Shown piece after piece: positions 1-9,443 of a stretch of DNA of 64,000 nt (positions are counted from its first letter, which is position 1; every line of letters begins with the position of its first letter). The position numbers and the translations under genes were made by a program. This DNA comes from Staphylococcus marylandisciuri (GTDB lineage: Bacteria; Bacillota; Bacilli; Staphylococcales; Staphylococcaceae), in the NCBI RefSeq assembly GCF_025519785.1, contig NZ_JAOPKZ010000013.1:30573-94572 (forward strand). Direction: 5' to 3'. The notes under the pieces are model-generated. The model was not told the DNA's origin. It did not search any database and saw nothing but the letters and a program-made list of their open reading frames with translations.

Positions 1-2
1 CG

Positions 3-341
3 GGGGCGGCAGCTACGATAAGCAGTTTGCTAGGCTGGCAAGGTGGTATGTCGAGCAAGAAGTATAAGCTGGTTTTTAGCGCTATCATCATCGTTGGCAT
101 TATTTCTTCAGCTCTGGGCTTTAAGCCGTTACAAGTGGTACTGGTAGCACAAGCTTTGAACGGAACTATTCTACCTATTGTCGCTATCGTCGTCTTTATC
201 ATTGTAAATAAGCGGAGTTTCTTGGGGCAGTACGTCAATACATTGTGGTGGAACATTGTTGGCGGTGCTGTCGTTCTCATTGTTACTTTCCTCGGTCTTT
301 ATAGTTTAGTAGATTCTTTGAACTCATTATTTGGGACGTAA
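3..341 (+). CDS. C-terminal part of an NRAMP-like divalent metal transporter (5' end outside window)
   Basis: The frame is open from the first bases of the window, so this is the 3' end of a longer gene; about 112 residues are visible. They form three strongly hydrophobic segments. The stretch KPLQVVLVAQALNG followed by ILPIVAIVVF and NKRSFLGQY resembles the last membrane segments of NRAMP family proton-coupled metal ion (Mn/Fe) symporters. An internal TTG at 27 is only the first start-like codon in view, not the real start. The substrate cannot be told from this part. Confidence 0.68.
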   Translation, partial: GAAATISSLLGWQGGMSSKKYKLVFSAIIIVGIISSALGFKPLQVVLVAQALNGTILPIVAIVVFIIVNKRSFLGQYVNTLWWNIVGGAVVLIVTFLGLYSLVDSLNSLFGT

Positions 342-741
342 GTATTAACCACTACTCGACCGAGAAAGAGACGGTTATTATTAATAGATGAACAGTCTAT
401 TTAATTTATAATATGCTAATTGCTATGTAGATATTAAAAAAGAACTTGTATAGTATAATAAAACGTTTATTAGAACCAATGATATAAGTAGATGTAATGT
501 TATAAACTTTAGTGAACACTATTGCCTTTTGCTACCATAGATGTAATTATAGCTATAAGTTAGTACGTATCGTAGTCATTACCAGGGGTACGTTATTGTT
601 GGTTGCGGTATCGTGTTAATAGTTATCAATATAAGTATTAAATCTTTTGCTATTAACGCTGACGATAGCAGGGTTTGGGACATAAAGCTTTTGTCCCGAC
701 CTCTAGCAACCCTTCCTAATTAATTGAGAGGAGGAATTTCA
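342..741. other. intergenic region, 400 bp
   Basis: AT-rich DNA without a convincing reading frame. It contains a short palindrome at 677-697 (GGGACA, nine-base loop, TGTCCC) followed by CGACCTC, which belongs to the intergenic repeat family seen throughout the window. The promoter of the next gene is probably here, but no hexamer pair is clear enough to call. Confidence 0.5.
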
Positions 742-936
742 ATGGATCGAGACTTTATCTCACCACTAATATCTATCATAGCTTTGATTGTAGCTATCCT
801 TATCTTTATTGTTGCTTTAGTTGGTCATCACCATTTGCTAGCATTCTTCGGTCTTGTGTTGATTATTTTACAGGCGGTTAAAATTTACTTTAACTATAAG
901 AAAAATATTCAGAATCAAGATAACAGACGCTATTAA
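742..936 (+). CDS. small membrane protein, 64 aa, unknown function
   Basis: The ATG at 742 is preceded by a strong ribosome binding site (GAGAGGAGG), and it is preferred over the in-frame TTG at 724. The product has two hydrophobic segments, ISPLISIIALIVAILIFIVA and LLAFFGLVLIILQAV, with GHHH between them and a basic, polar C-terminus (YKKNIQNQDNRRY). It is likely a two-pass membrane protein. The next gene follows after 23 bp in the same direction, so the two are probably cotranscribed. I do not recognise a family. Confidence 0.7.
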   Translation: MDRDFISPLISIIALIVAILIFIVALVGHHHLLAFFGLVLIILQAVKIYFNYKKNIQNQDNRRY

Positions 937-959
937 TTTAAAGAAAGGTGGAAGTTAGT

Positions 960-1157
960 ATGTTTGGCAAAAAGAATGAGAATGACCGTTTCGTAATAGA
1001 ACGCGCATCTAGTGATAGGACACTCGCCACTTATATATTGACTGATAAAGTCACTGGCAATCAATATTTAGCCAATTGGATTTCGACAGGTGGAGGTCTC
1101 ACTCCCCTGCTTGACGAGAACGGGAATATTAGTAAATCCGATAGATATCCTGAATAG
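960..1157 (+). CDS. DUF6440-like small protein, 65 aa
   Basis: The start is set by ATG 960 behind AAAGAAAGGTGG; an in-frame start at 948 would overlap that site. The protein has the pattern DRFVIE...ILTDKVTGNQYL...GGGLTPLLDENG. The D-K-x-TG-x-xYL followed by GGLTPLLD is what I remember as the hallmark of the DUF6440 family, short proteins of unknown function in Firmicutes and their phages. It is predicted soluble and sits behind a small membrane protein. Confidence 0.72.
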   Translation: MFGKKNENDRFVIERASSDRTLATYILTDKVTGNQYLANWISTGGGLTPLLDENGNISKSDRYPE

Positions 1158-1164
1158 TTATTTT

Positions 1165-1252
1165 AAAAAAAGCTGGAATTGGGTATGACTTTCTCACTAG
1201 AACTGAGAGGAATGACCTCACTTATCATAAAGTCACTATTCCAGCTTCTTTT
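1165..1252 (+). terminator. long hairpin terminator after the DUF6440-like gene
   Basis: AGCTGGAAT (1171-1179) pairs with ATTCCAGCT (1238-1246) and TGACTTT (1186-1192) with AAAGTCA (1229-1235). A further small GAGG/CCTC helix lies inside. The stem is flanked by A7 on the left and a T-rich tract on the right, so it can terminate in both directions. It starts 7 bp after the stop codon. The roughly 60-base span inside the outer helix is unusually long for a simple terminator. Confidence 0.7.
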
Positions 1253-1481
1253 TTATGAGCAAGCAAAGTTGATTTATATTTTTTATTAAGATACATGCTT
1301 TTACTTCGTGAGTATAATATACTGTGCACTTTACATATCATTATGATGTACCCCCATTTGCCTCCTGGTTACATCATGTCTTCTTATCTAAACTAAAGAG
1401 CTCGTCACCTGCCATACCTCTTACACTGTCAAAGAGGTATGCTTCAACATTACCTTCAGTATCACCCTATTCTTCTTAAAG

Positions 1482-1510
1482 TTGTAACTTTTCCTAGTTA
1501 TTGCTATGAT
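1482..1510 (+). promoter_or_regulatory. candidate sigma-A promoter of the thiC transcript
   Basis: TTGTAA (1482-1487), a 17-base spacer, then TATGAT (1505-1510). The predicted start near 1517 lies just before the TPP riboswitch at 1531, the expected arrangement. Confidence 0.6.
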
Positions 1511-1530
1511 ACAGATGTAATTTCATAAAT

Positions 1531-1617
1531 TTTGCTAGGGGTGCTTTTAAGTGCTGAAAGAGGAAGATTCCTCAACCCTTTGAACCTGAACTAGATAATA
1601 CTAGCGTAGGGAAGCAA
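1531..1617 (+). promoter_or_regulatory. TPP riboswitch (THI element)
   Basis: Conserved THI-box blocks are visible in order: CTAGGGGTGC, then GTGCTGAAAGAGG, then CCCTTTGAACCTGA, and finally GATAATACTAGCGTAGGGA. The P1 helix is formed by TTTGC (1531-1535) and GCAAA (1613-1617). Thiamine pyrophosphate binding is expected to repress the downstream thiC. The usual CTGAGA appears here as CTGAAAG, a small deviation. Confidence 0.95.
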
Positions 1618-3799
<2,182 letters not shown>

Positions 3800-3871
3800 T
3801 TTATAGCTTTGACCACACCCCTATGGGTCTGAGACATCAATTCTAAACCAATAACATATCAATCAGTTAAA

Positions 3872-3917
3872 AACAGCAGTAAGATGTTTTCTAAGTGAAA
3901 ATGATCTTACTGCTGTT
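3872..3917 (+). terminator. hairpin terminator after thiC
   Basis: AACAGCAGTAAGAT (3872-3885) pairs perfectly with ATCTTACTGCTGTT (3904-3917) across an 18-base loop. A closely related hairpin (CAGCAGTAAG ... CTTACTGCT) occurs again near 52715-52760 downstream of radA, so this is also a dispersed element. Confidence 0.65.
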
Positions 3918-3987
3918 CTCTGCTTGTATAACACTACGTATTGAACAGCTTCGCTTTCCTAGCTCCCAACTCGCTGTGCTTGTTGGG

Positions 3988-4145
3988 AGCGGGACATAAT
4001 GTAATGTCTCACCCTTTTCAACATCTTGGCAGTAGATGACTGATTTGAAAATGCGCTTGTATCAAGCTTTTTTCAATTCTAGTCATCCTTGCCGGGGCGG
4101 GACTACGAAATCTTTTTAGTCAAATTAGATTTCTGTCCCGCTCCC
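3988..4145 (-). repeat. intergenic three-hairpin repeat, minus orientation
   Basis: Begins with GGGACATAATGTAATGTCTC, passes through GGCAGTAGATGACTGATTTG and GTCATCCTTGCCGGGGCGGG, and ends in GATTTCTGTCCCGCTCCC. It lies in the gap between convergent thiC and the aldo/keto reductase gene, 6 bp from the reductase stop codon. A separate hairpin (GCTCCCAAC/GTTGGGAGC, 3962-3990) abuts it. Confidence 0.85.
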
Positions 4146-4151
4146 TCTCTG

Positions 4152-5216
4152 TTAGAGCCCCATACGCCCCTTAAATTCTTTGAGATATGGCTGTTCGGAC
4201 GGCGACCCTAAATGCGCTGAATTCATCGCTTTATGCCAATGTGGATAGATAGGCTCGGGCTGTGTTAATTCAGTAATTTGTTGCTGCTCATCTTGAGTAA
4301 GCTGTAATTGATAAGAGGCAATATTATCGATCAGTTGTTCTTTATTTCTAGCTGCTAACACTATGGAATCTACATTTGGTCGTTCCCTTAACCAAGCTAA
4401 CGTCACTTGAGGCACTGAAACGTTATGATGATTGGCTATTTCTTGTAAAGTATCTACCAAGTCATATAACAATTTGTAATCTTTAATATAGGGTTCAGGC
4501 CACCCATCACCTTGGCGTGTTCCAGGTTCACCACTGTTATTTCGAGTTACTTTTCCAGTTAAAAGCCCTTCCCCTAGCGGAGACCAAATACTATTACCTA
4601 CACCTAAATCTTTGGCAGCAGGTAGTAATTCATATTCCGCTTCTCTTGATTCTGGTGTATAATATATTTGTTGCGCTACAGGTGGAGCTAAGCCATTTTC
4701 TTTCGCTGTAGTTACCGTCTTAGCTAGCCCCCAACTGCTATAGTTTGAAACACCCCAATATCGAATCTTACCTTTTTGAATTAAATCATTCATAGTTTGA
4801 ATCGTTTCTTCTACTGGCACATTGCCATCCCATAAATGCATATAATATAAATCGATGTAATCTGTGCCTAAACGTTTAAGCGAATCATCAATCGATTTCT
4901 CAATGTTGAGGCGTTTGCCACCTTGTAGGTTAGGGTTGTCTGATAATGGAAAGCCAGTCTTAGAACTAATGATCATATCTTCACGATGATCACGAATCGT
5001 TTTACCTAGAGCGCGCTCTGCATTCCCTTCAGCGTATAAATTAGCCGTATCAAATTGATTGATACCTTGATCTAAAGCATAGTCGATCATGTAATTCAGT
5101 TCTTTTTTAGCTATCCCACCTGCATTCTCAAAGCCATTAGTACCAGAGAAAGGCACTGAACCTAAGGCATATTGAGAGACATTTAATCCAGAATGACCCA
5201 ATTGCTTATGTTCCAA
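4152..5216 (-). CDS. aldo/keto reductase
   Basis: NADPH-dependent reductase of the aldo/keto reductase superfamily, 354 residues. The TIM-barrel catalytic tetrad is readable: D and Y in FDTANLYAEG, K in ISSKTGFPL and H in YYMHLWDG. Further signatures are GVSNYSSW, the SPLGEGLLTGK loop and VAQQIYY. The N-terminus MEHKQLGHSGLNVSQYALG is typical, and the ATG is preceded by AAGGAGG. The physiological substrate is unknown. It is a single gene convergent with thiC. Confidence 0.92.
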   Translation of the reverse strand: MEHKQLGHSGLNVSQYALGSVPFSGTNGFENAGGIAKKELNYMIDYALDQGINQFDTANLYAEGNAERALGKTIRDHREDMIISSKTGFPLSDNPNLQGGKRLNIEKSIDDSLKRLGTDYIDLYYMHLWDGNVPVEETIQTMNDLIQKGKIRYWGVSNYSSWGLAKTVTTAKENGLAPPVAQQIYYTPESREAEYELLPAAKDLGVGNSIWSPLGEGLLTGKVTRNNSGEPGTRQGDGWPEPYIKDYKLLYDLVDTLQEIANHHNVSVPQVTLAWLRERPNVDSIVLAARNKEQLIDNIASYQLQLTQDEQQQITELTQPEPIYPHWHKAMNSAHLGSPSEQPYLKEFKGRMGL

Positions 5217-5591
5217 TTTCGAAACCTCCTTAAAAATAGACTATCTTCAGTTCGATACTTAAATTCCCTTAATATCTTAATATTAATCTTCTAAAGTCCT
5301 CTCCTCTTGTGCTAGGGTTATAAAATTCTCAAATTCACTTCTTTGAAGCTAACAAATCCTTCAAGACATAGTATAATAATTAGATATAATCGTATATCGA
5401 TGAGCTTTTTGGATAGTAAGCAAGATTCAAGTATAGTAACTGTTAAACTCAGAAAGCCACACCTTAATTAACAATGTAAAACTTTTATTAAAATTGTTTA
5501 TTTTACACATGAAAATGTTATAGTAATTACTGCATGTCATTAAATTGTAATCTCATTGTAAATAAAATATAAAATAGGGAATGATGAATAA
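5217..5591. other. divergent intergenic region between the reductase and the O-acetyltransferase
   Basis: 375 bp of AT-rich DNA holding promoters for two divergent genes. A weak plus-strand candidate is TTGTTT followed about 19 bases later by TATAGT near 5495-5525. No repeat of the window's family occurs here, unlike at most gene ends. Confidence 0.4.
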
Positions 5592-7394
5592 ATGGAAAAA
5601 GGGGATAGAAAACGAGCTCAAGTGCATCATCATCGATACCTGCCGGGTCTAGATGGGTTTCGCGGGTTTGCTGTCTTAGCTATTATCATCTTTCATCTCA
5701 ATGAGAAATGGCTAACAGGCGGATTCCTAGGCGTAGATACATTTTTTGTCATCTCGGGGTATCTCATTACGTCGTTATTACTTTCAGAACATCAACTAAC
5801 TGGTTCGATTAATTTATTCGATTTCTGGAAACGTCGTATTAAACGTTTGATACCAGCTGTTCTATTTCTACTCGCAATTGTACTTACCTATACTATCGTA
5901 TTTGAGCCTAGATTCATATTAAAGATTAAAGGAGATATAATAGCTGCCTTCTTTTATGTTTCTAATTGGTGGTATATCTTTAAGAACGTAGATTATTTCG
6001 ATCAATTTAGCATACAACCATTGAAACATTTATGGTCACTAGCTATTGAGGAGCAATTCTATCTGCTATATCCCGTAGCTTTACTCATATTGTTAAATAA
6101 CGTTCGCAAAAAGACGATAGCTTATATAATGATAGGGATTTCTTTACTTTCACTCATACTAATGACAATACTTACACACTTTGGTAGTGGCGACTCACGT
6201 GTCTACTTTGGGACAGATACGCGTTTACAAACTTTGTTATTAGGAGGTTTGCTTGCTTTTCTATGGCCTCCATTTAAATTGAAGACACATATACCGTTAC
6301 AACTTAAATTTATTATAGATGCGGTTGGAACAGTCAGCCTTGTATTTCTTGGATTTATCATGTTCTACATTGATTTTGAAGATACTTGGTTATACTACGG
6401 TGGTTTTTATGCTATATCGTTGCTAACTATTCTTATTATCGCGAGTGTTGTTCATCCTACTGGACTATTTGCTAAGCTCATGGGCAATCCAATTTTTGTA
6501 TATATAGGAAAGCGTTCTTATAGTCTTTATTTATGGCATTATCCTGTCATTTCGTATGTACATACTCATTTTGTACAAGGCCAAATTCCTTTCTATGTGT
6601 ATATTATTGATATTGTGCTCATGTTGCTACTCACTGAAGTATCTTATCACCTAGTAGAACGACCTATTCGTAAACAAGGAATAAAAGCATTTTCAATCTC
6701 ACCTTGGGTTCATAAAAGCTTCAGTCGTCTCGCCCTAGCTATCGTCTTGCTCATCCCGTCTGTATTGCTTTTTACCGGCGAATTTGATGCGCGTGGTAAA
6801 GCCCACGAAGAAAACAAACAAACAGCTTTTCACCCTAAGAAAAAGACATCTTCACAGCCCAATAAGAACCAAGCTAAACAAAATAATGACAAGAACAATA
6901 CCTCTAATAAAGACGAAATTAAAGACTTATCACCACTTCTCATTGGTGATTCCATCATGGTAGATATTGGGAAAGAAGTTCAAAATCAAATACCTAACGC
7001 GGAAGTTGATGGTAAAGTCGGGCGCCAACTTTCAGACGTGCCGAGCCTTGCGAGCAACAATTATCAAAGCTATAACGCTGATAACAAACAAGTAGTCTTA
7101 GAACTAGGTACTAACGGGGATTTTACTAAAGCACAACTTGAGGAATTACTACAGCAATTTAATAAAGCAGATATTTATCTCGTCACAACACGTGTTCCTA
7201 AGGATTATCAAGACCATATTAATCAGTTAATGAAACAAGCAAGCAAGGATCACAAAAATGTACATCTCGTAGATTGGAATAAGATTTCACAGGGTCATAG
7301 TGATTACTTTGCATATGATGGTATCCATCTTGAATATAAAGGCGTGAAAAGACTCACTAAAGCAATTCAAGACGAACTGCTAAAAAATGAGTAA
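5592..7394 (+). CDS. oatA: OatA-type peptidoglycan O-acetyltransferase
   Basis: Membrane enzyme of 600 residues, nearly the length of S. aureus OatA (603). The N-terminal half is an acyltransferase-3 domain with about ten membrane segments, starting YLPGLDGFRGFAVLAIIIFH and including GGFLGVDTFFVISGYLI and HLWSLAIEEQFY. After a linker rich in K, N and Q comes an extracellular SGNH hydrolase domain with catalytic S454 (LLIGDSIM), the GTNGDFT block, and D576/H579 in YDGIHLE. OatA acetylates MurNAc O-6 and gives lysozyme resistance. Orthology is inferred from strong remembered similarity; a paralogue is possible. Confidence 0.88.
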   Translation: MEKGDRKRAQVHHHRYLPGLDGFRGFAVLAIIIFHLNEKWLTGGFLGVDTFFVISGYLITSLLLSEHQLTGSINLFDFWKRRIKRLIPAVLFLLAIVLTYTIVFEPRFILKIKGDIIAAFFYVSNWWYIFKNVDYFDQFSIQPLKHLWSLAIEEQFYLLYPVALLILLNNVRKKTIAYIMIGISLLSLILMTILTHFGSGDSRVYFGTDTRLQTLLLGGLLAFLWPPFKLKTHIPLQLKFIIDAVGTVSLVFLGFIMFYIDFEDTWLYYGGFYAISLLTILIIASVVHPTGLFAKLMGNPIFVYIGKRSYSLYLWHYPVISYVHTHFVQGQIPFYVYIIDIVLMLLLTEVSYHLVERPIRKQGIKAFSISPWVHKSFSRLALAIVLLIPSVLLFTGEFDARGKAHEENKQTAFHPKKKTSSQPNKNQAKQNNDKNNTSNKDEIKDLSPLLIGDSIMVDIGKEVQNQIPNAEVDGKVGRQLSDVPSLASNNYQSYNADNKQVVLELGTNGDFTKAQLEELLQQFNKADIYLVTTRVPKDYQDHINQLMKQASKDHKNVHLVDWNKISQGHSDYFAYDGIHLEYKGVKRLTKAIQDELLKNE

Positions 7395-7403
7395 CTTACT
7401 ATT

Positions 7404-7550
7404 GGGAGCGGGACAGAAATCTAATTTGAATAAAAAGATTTCGTAGTCCCGCCCCGGCAAGGATGACTAGAAAAAAGCTTGATACAAGCGTATTTTCAAA
7501 TCAGTCATCTACTGCCAAGAGGCTGAGCCATTACATTATGTCCCGCTCCC
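7404..7550 (+). repeat. intergenic three-hairpin repeat, plus orientation
   Basis: Complete copy with inverted ends: it starts GGGAGCGGGACAGAAATC and ends TTATGTCCCGCTCCC, so the element as a whole can fold back on itself. It follows the oatA stop codon by 9 bp and probably acts as its terminator. Confidence 0.85.
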
Positions 7551-7646
7551 TAATTGATGCAGCACGTATACTATAAACTGCCATGATTAATTTTACTGCT
7601 TATGATATGTTATATAATGAATAAGTTAAAAAGGAGTTTTATTTCG

Positions 7647-8039
7647 ATGAGAAAATCATTTCTGTTGTTAACCGCTCTAGTCATCAGTGCTAGTATTGCA
7701 CTCGGTGCTTGTGAAGATAGCTCAAAAGATACTAAGAAACCAAGTGAAGAAGCAGCTAAGAAACATAAAATGGAGCTAGTTTACTATGAAGTTCTGAACA
7801 ATGGTGATGCTGACGATGCGAAAACAGATGTTGCTTACCGTGATAAAGGTTCATCTAAGATTAAACACTATCATCCTTCCCTTGACCATGTGTATGAACA
7901 CATCCTATCTGATGGGAATGAAAAGCCCTATGTTGTGAAGGATGGAAAGAAATTCTTCATCTATCGTCCACCTTATATGACGTATGGTGATGATGACTTT
8001 AGTGGAAAAGTTGAAGATAAAAGCGATGTTAAGAAGTAA
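7647..8039 (+). CDS. small lipoprotein, unknown function
   Basis: 130 residues starting at ATG 7647 behind AAAAAGGAG; the in-frame upstream start at 7602 has no such site. A type II signal peptide (RKSFLLLTALVISASIALGAC) ends in a lipobox with lipid-modified C22. The mature protein is charged, with PSLDHVYEHILSDGNEKPYVV and KKFFIYRPPYMTYGDDDF, and I do not recognise a family. It is likely anchored to the outer face of the membrane. The secreted Ser-rich protein gene begins 15 bp downstream, so the two are probably one operon. Confidence 0.82.
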   Translation: MRKSFLLLTALVISASIALGACEDSSKDTKKPSEEAAKKHKMELVYYEVLNNGDADDAKTDVAYRDKGSSKIKHYHPSLDHVYEHILSDGNEKPYVVKDGKKFFIYRPPYMTYGDDDFSGKVEDKSDVKK

Positions 8040-8054
8040 CAGTGAGGTGCTCAA

Positions 8055-8720
8055 ATGAAGTATAAATATTCACTAACACAACGTTTACTCGTTATAGCTG
8101 TCACTGCAGTTCTCGCTCTTGGATTAACAACCCCACAAATAGTTCATGCAGCTGGGACGAGCGGCGGTAGCTCATCGAGTTCATCCAGTTCTAGTAGTTC
8201 TTCTTCAAGCTCGAGCGCAGGCGCTAGAAGTTCTTCAAGTTCGGCGAGCACATCTTCTATGGCAAGACAAAGTGCCATTAACGCAAGTCGTCAAAGTGCA
8301 CGCCAAGCAAGTCAGAACGCTGCTCGGAATGCAGCACAAAGAGGAACAAATAAAGCTCAGTTAAATCGTTCACATCAGGCTCAACAACGCACGCGTTCCT
8401 TAACACCATTAAATCGTCGCTATAGTGATACTACTGGCTATACTCCCCAATTTATGGGTACTAGCTTTTACAACAATTGGTTACTTTATTACGCCATAAT
8501 CAATACAAATCAAAATAGAGATAAGAAAGTACAGCCTCTAAGTATCGATCAGCAACGCCGCATGTTAAAGCATCAAATGAAAGATGGAGAGACATTGCAT
8601 ACAATCACAGTCTCTACCGATAAAGGGAAACGCCTGATAACTTTACCGAAAAAAGATTATGATAAAGTTAATAAAGGCGCTAATATTAAATACCATAATG
8701 GTAAGATTGAAGTAGAATAA
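8055..8720 (+). CDS. secreted Ser-rich protein, unknown function
   Basis: 221 residues beginning at ATG 8055 after GTGAGGTG. A Sec signal peptide (hydrophobic LLVIAVTAVLALGL, likely cleavage after IVHA near residue 32) is followed by a low-complexity block of about 16 consecutive serines. A Q/A/R/N-rich basic stretch comes next. The C-terminal third (about 130-221) looks folded, with NWLLYYAIINTNQNRDKK and GETLHTITVSTDKGKRL. No LPXTG sorting signal is present. It probably works with the lipoprotein just upstream at the cell surface. The serine codons are mixed (agc, tca, tct, agt), so this is not a simple microsatellite. Confidence 0.8.
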   Translation: MKYKYSLTQRLLVIAVTAVLALGLTTPQIVHAAGTSGGSSSSSSSSSSSSSSSSAGARSSSSSASTSSMARQSAINASRQSARQASQNAARNAAQRGTNKAQLNRSHQAQQRTRSLTPLNRRYSDTTGYTPQFMGTSFYNNWLLYYAIINTNQNRDKKVQPLSIDQQRRMLKHQMKDGETLHTITVSTDKGKRLITLPKKDYDKVNKGANIKYHNGKIEVE

Positions 8721-8800
8721 TATTTCGTTTAAGACAAAGGATTTTCCTAACACCTTTACAATTTTAGATGTTGTAATACCTTTATGGGTCTATACTAAAT

Positions 8801-8832
8801 AGGACTGGCGACTTTAACCGGTCCTATTTTTT
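8801..8832 (+). terminator. intrinsic terminator after the Ser-rich protein gene
   Basis: AGGACTGG pairs with CCGGTCCT (one T-G wobble) across a short loop and is followed by ATTTTTT. It lies about 80 bp after the stop codon and would end the lipoprotein/Ser-rich transcript. Confidence 0.75.
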
Positions 8833-8844
8833 AATACGAAAAGA

Positions 8845-8903
8845 GCGCAATTATCTCTATAATTAAAAGTACTCAACCACTCAAAATTAAGGAGATAATG
8901 CGC
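8845..8903. repeat. imperfect inverted repeat, possible insertion-sequence remnant
   Basis: GCGCAATTATCTCT (8845-8858) is mirrored by GGAGATAATGCGC (8891-8903), with one base missing on the right arm, about 32 bp apart. The right arm is followed by CTTATGTTTAATATT, then directly by the GGGAGCGGGAC repeat. The layout resembles the start of IS1182/IS1272-type elements as I remember them, where such an inverted repeat precedes the transposase start. No transposase remains, so this is tentative. Confidence 0.3.
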
Positions 8904-8917
8904 TTATGTTTAATATT

Positions 8918-9066
8918 GGGAGCGGGACAGAAATATAATTTGAATAAAAAGATTTCTGTCCCGCCTCGGCAAGGATGACTAGAATTGAAAAAAGCTTGAT
9001 ACAAGCGCATTTTCAAATCAGTCATCTACTGCTAAGATTCTGAAAGGAGCTGGGACATAATCCCTC
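8918..9066 (+). repeat. intergenic three-hairpin repeat, plus orientation, diverged
   Basis: Starts GGGAGCGGGACAGAAAT and contains GCAAGGATGACTAGAATTG and CAAATCAGTCATCTACTGC. It ends in an eroded third hairpin (GGAGCTGGGACATAATCCC). It sits between the plus-strand Ser-rich gene and the minus-strand LSM-like gene. Confidence 0.8.
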
Positions 9067-9081
9067 ACTCAAATGAAAAAG

Positions 9082-9119
9082 CACCTCATTCAACTGATTT
9101 ATACAGTAAAAATGAGGTG
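9082..9119 (-). terminator. terminator of the LSM-like gene (and perhaps of the CRISPR transcript)
   Basis: CACCTCATT (9082-9090) pairs with AATGAGGTG (9111-9119). On the minus strand the stem is followed by a T-rich run (GCTTTTTCATTT). It would terminate minus-strand RNA coming through the LSM-like gene from the CRISPR array. Confidence 0.65.
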
Positions 9120-9197
9120 TTACTTTTTAACCCCTTTTCGACGAAGAATGTTGTCATAAAATAGATCTTTTTAACGTCATTAAGTCGAGTGAGTGAA

Positions 9198-9398
9198 CTA
9201 CTTAATTTCTTTAATACTAACTATTCTGCTCTCATCAATATCAAATGTACCTTCCGTAGATTTAATTGAAATTGAGTCATTACCACTAACATTATCTTCT
9301 TTGTCATCAAAGTCAAAAGCTGTACCTTTTAATACATCACCGTCATCTAAACGCATTTCCACTTCTTTGCCTTCAAATTCCCATAATTTAAAACTCAT
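9198..9398 (-). CDS. LSM/Sm-like small protein, 66 aa
   Basis: ATG at 9398 behind AAAGGGTGATT. The sequence LWEFEGKEVEMRLDDGDVLK, then GTAFDFDDKEDN and a final FDIDESRIVSIKEI, matches the Sm fold pattern (GKxVxxxLxDGxxxxGxxxxxDxxxN). It also resembles short Firmicutes proteins annotated as LSM-domain proteins of unknown function. Sm-fold proteins commonly bind RNA or form rings, but binding here is inference. It is acidic, unlike typical Hfq. Its start is 43 bp from the CRISPR array and it is oriented with the expected array transcript. Confidence 0.7.
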   Translation of the reverse strand: MSFKLWEFEGKEVEMRLDDGDVLKGTAFDFDDKEDNVSGNDSISIKSTEGTFDIDESRIVSIKEIK

Positions 9399-9415
9399 CT
9401 AATCACCCTTTCTTA

Positions 9416-9443
9416 ACCAATGGTATAGTGTACGTCCATTGGT
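9416..9443. repeat. perfect inverted repeat abutting the CRISPR array
   Basis: ACCAATGG (9416-9423) and CCATTGGT (9436-9443) flank a 12-base loop. The right arm overlaps the first three bases of the outermost CRISPR repeat. No T tract follows, so it is not an obvious terminator. It could be a trailer-end hairpin that ends or protects the pre-crRNA. Confidence 0.55.

Noticed and set aside
8146..8364. 72-codon frame inside the Ser-rich gene
   Set aside because: Frame-shifted reading of the serine codons, giving a V/R/A-rich protein without any family; the Ser-rich frame has signal peptide and ribosome binding site.
9193..9402. 69-codon plus-strand frame rich in serine and leucine
   Set aside because: It is the antisense shadow of the LSM-like gene, which has a good start site and a sensible protein sequence.
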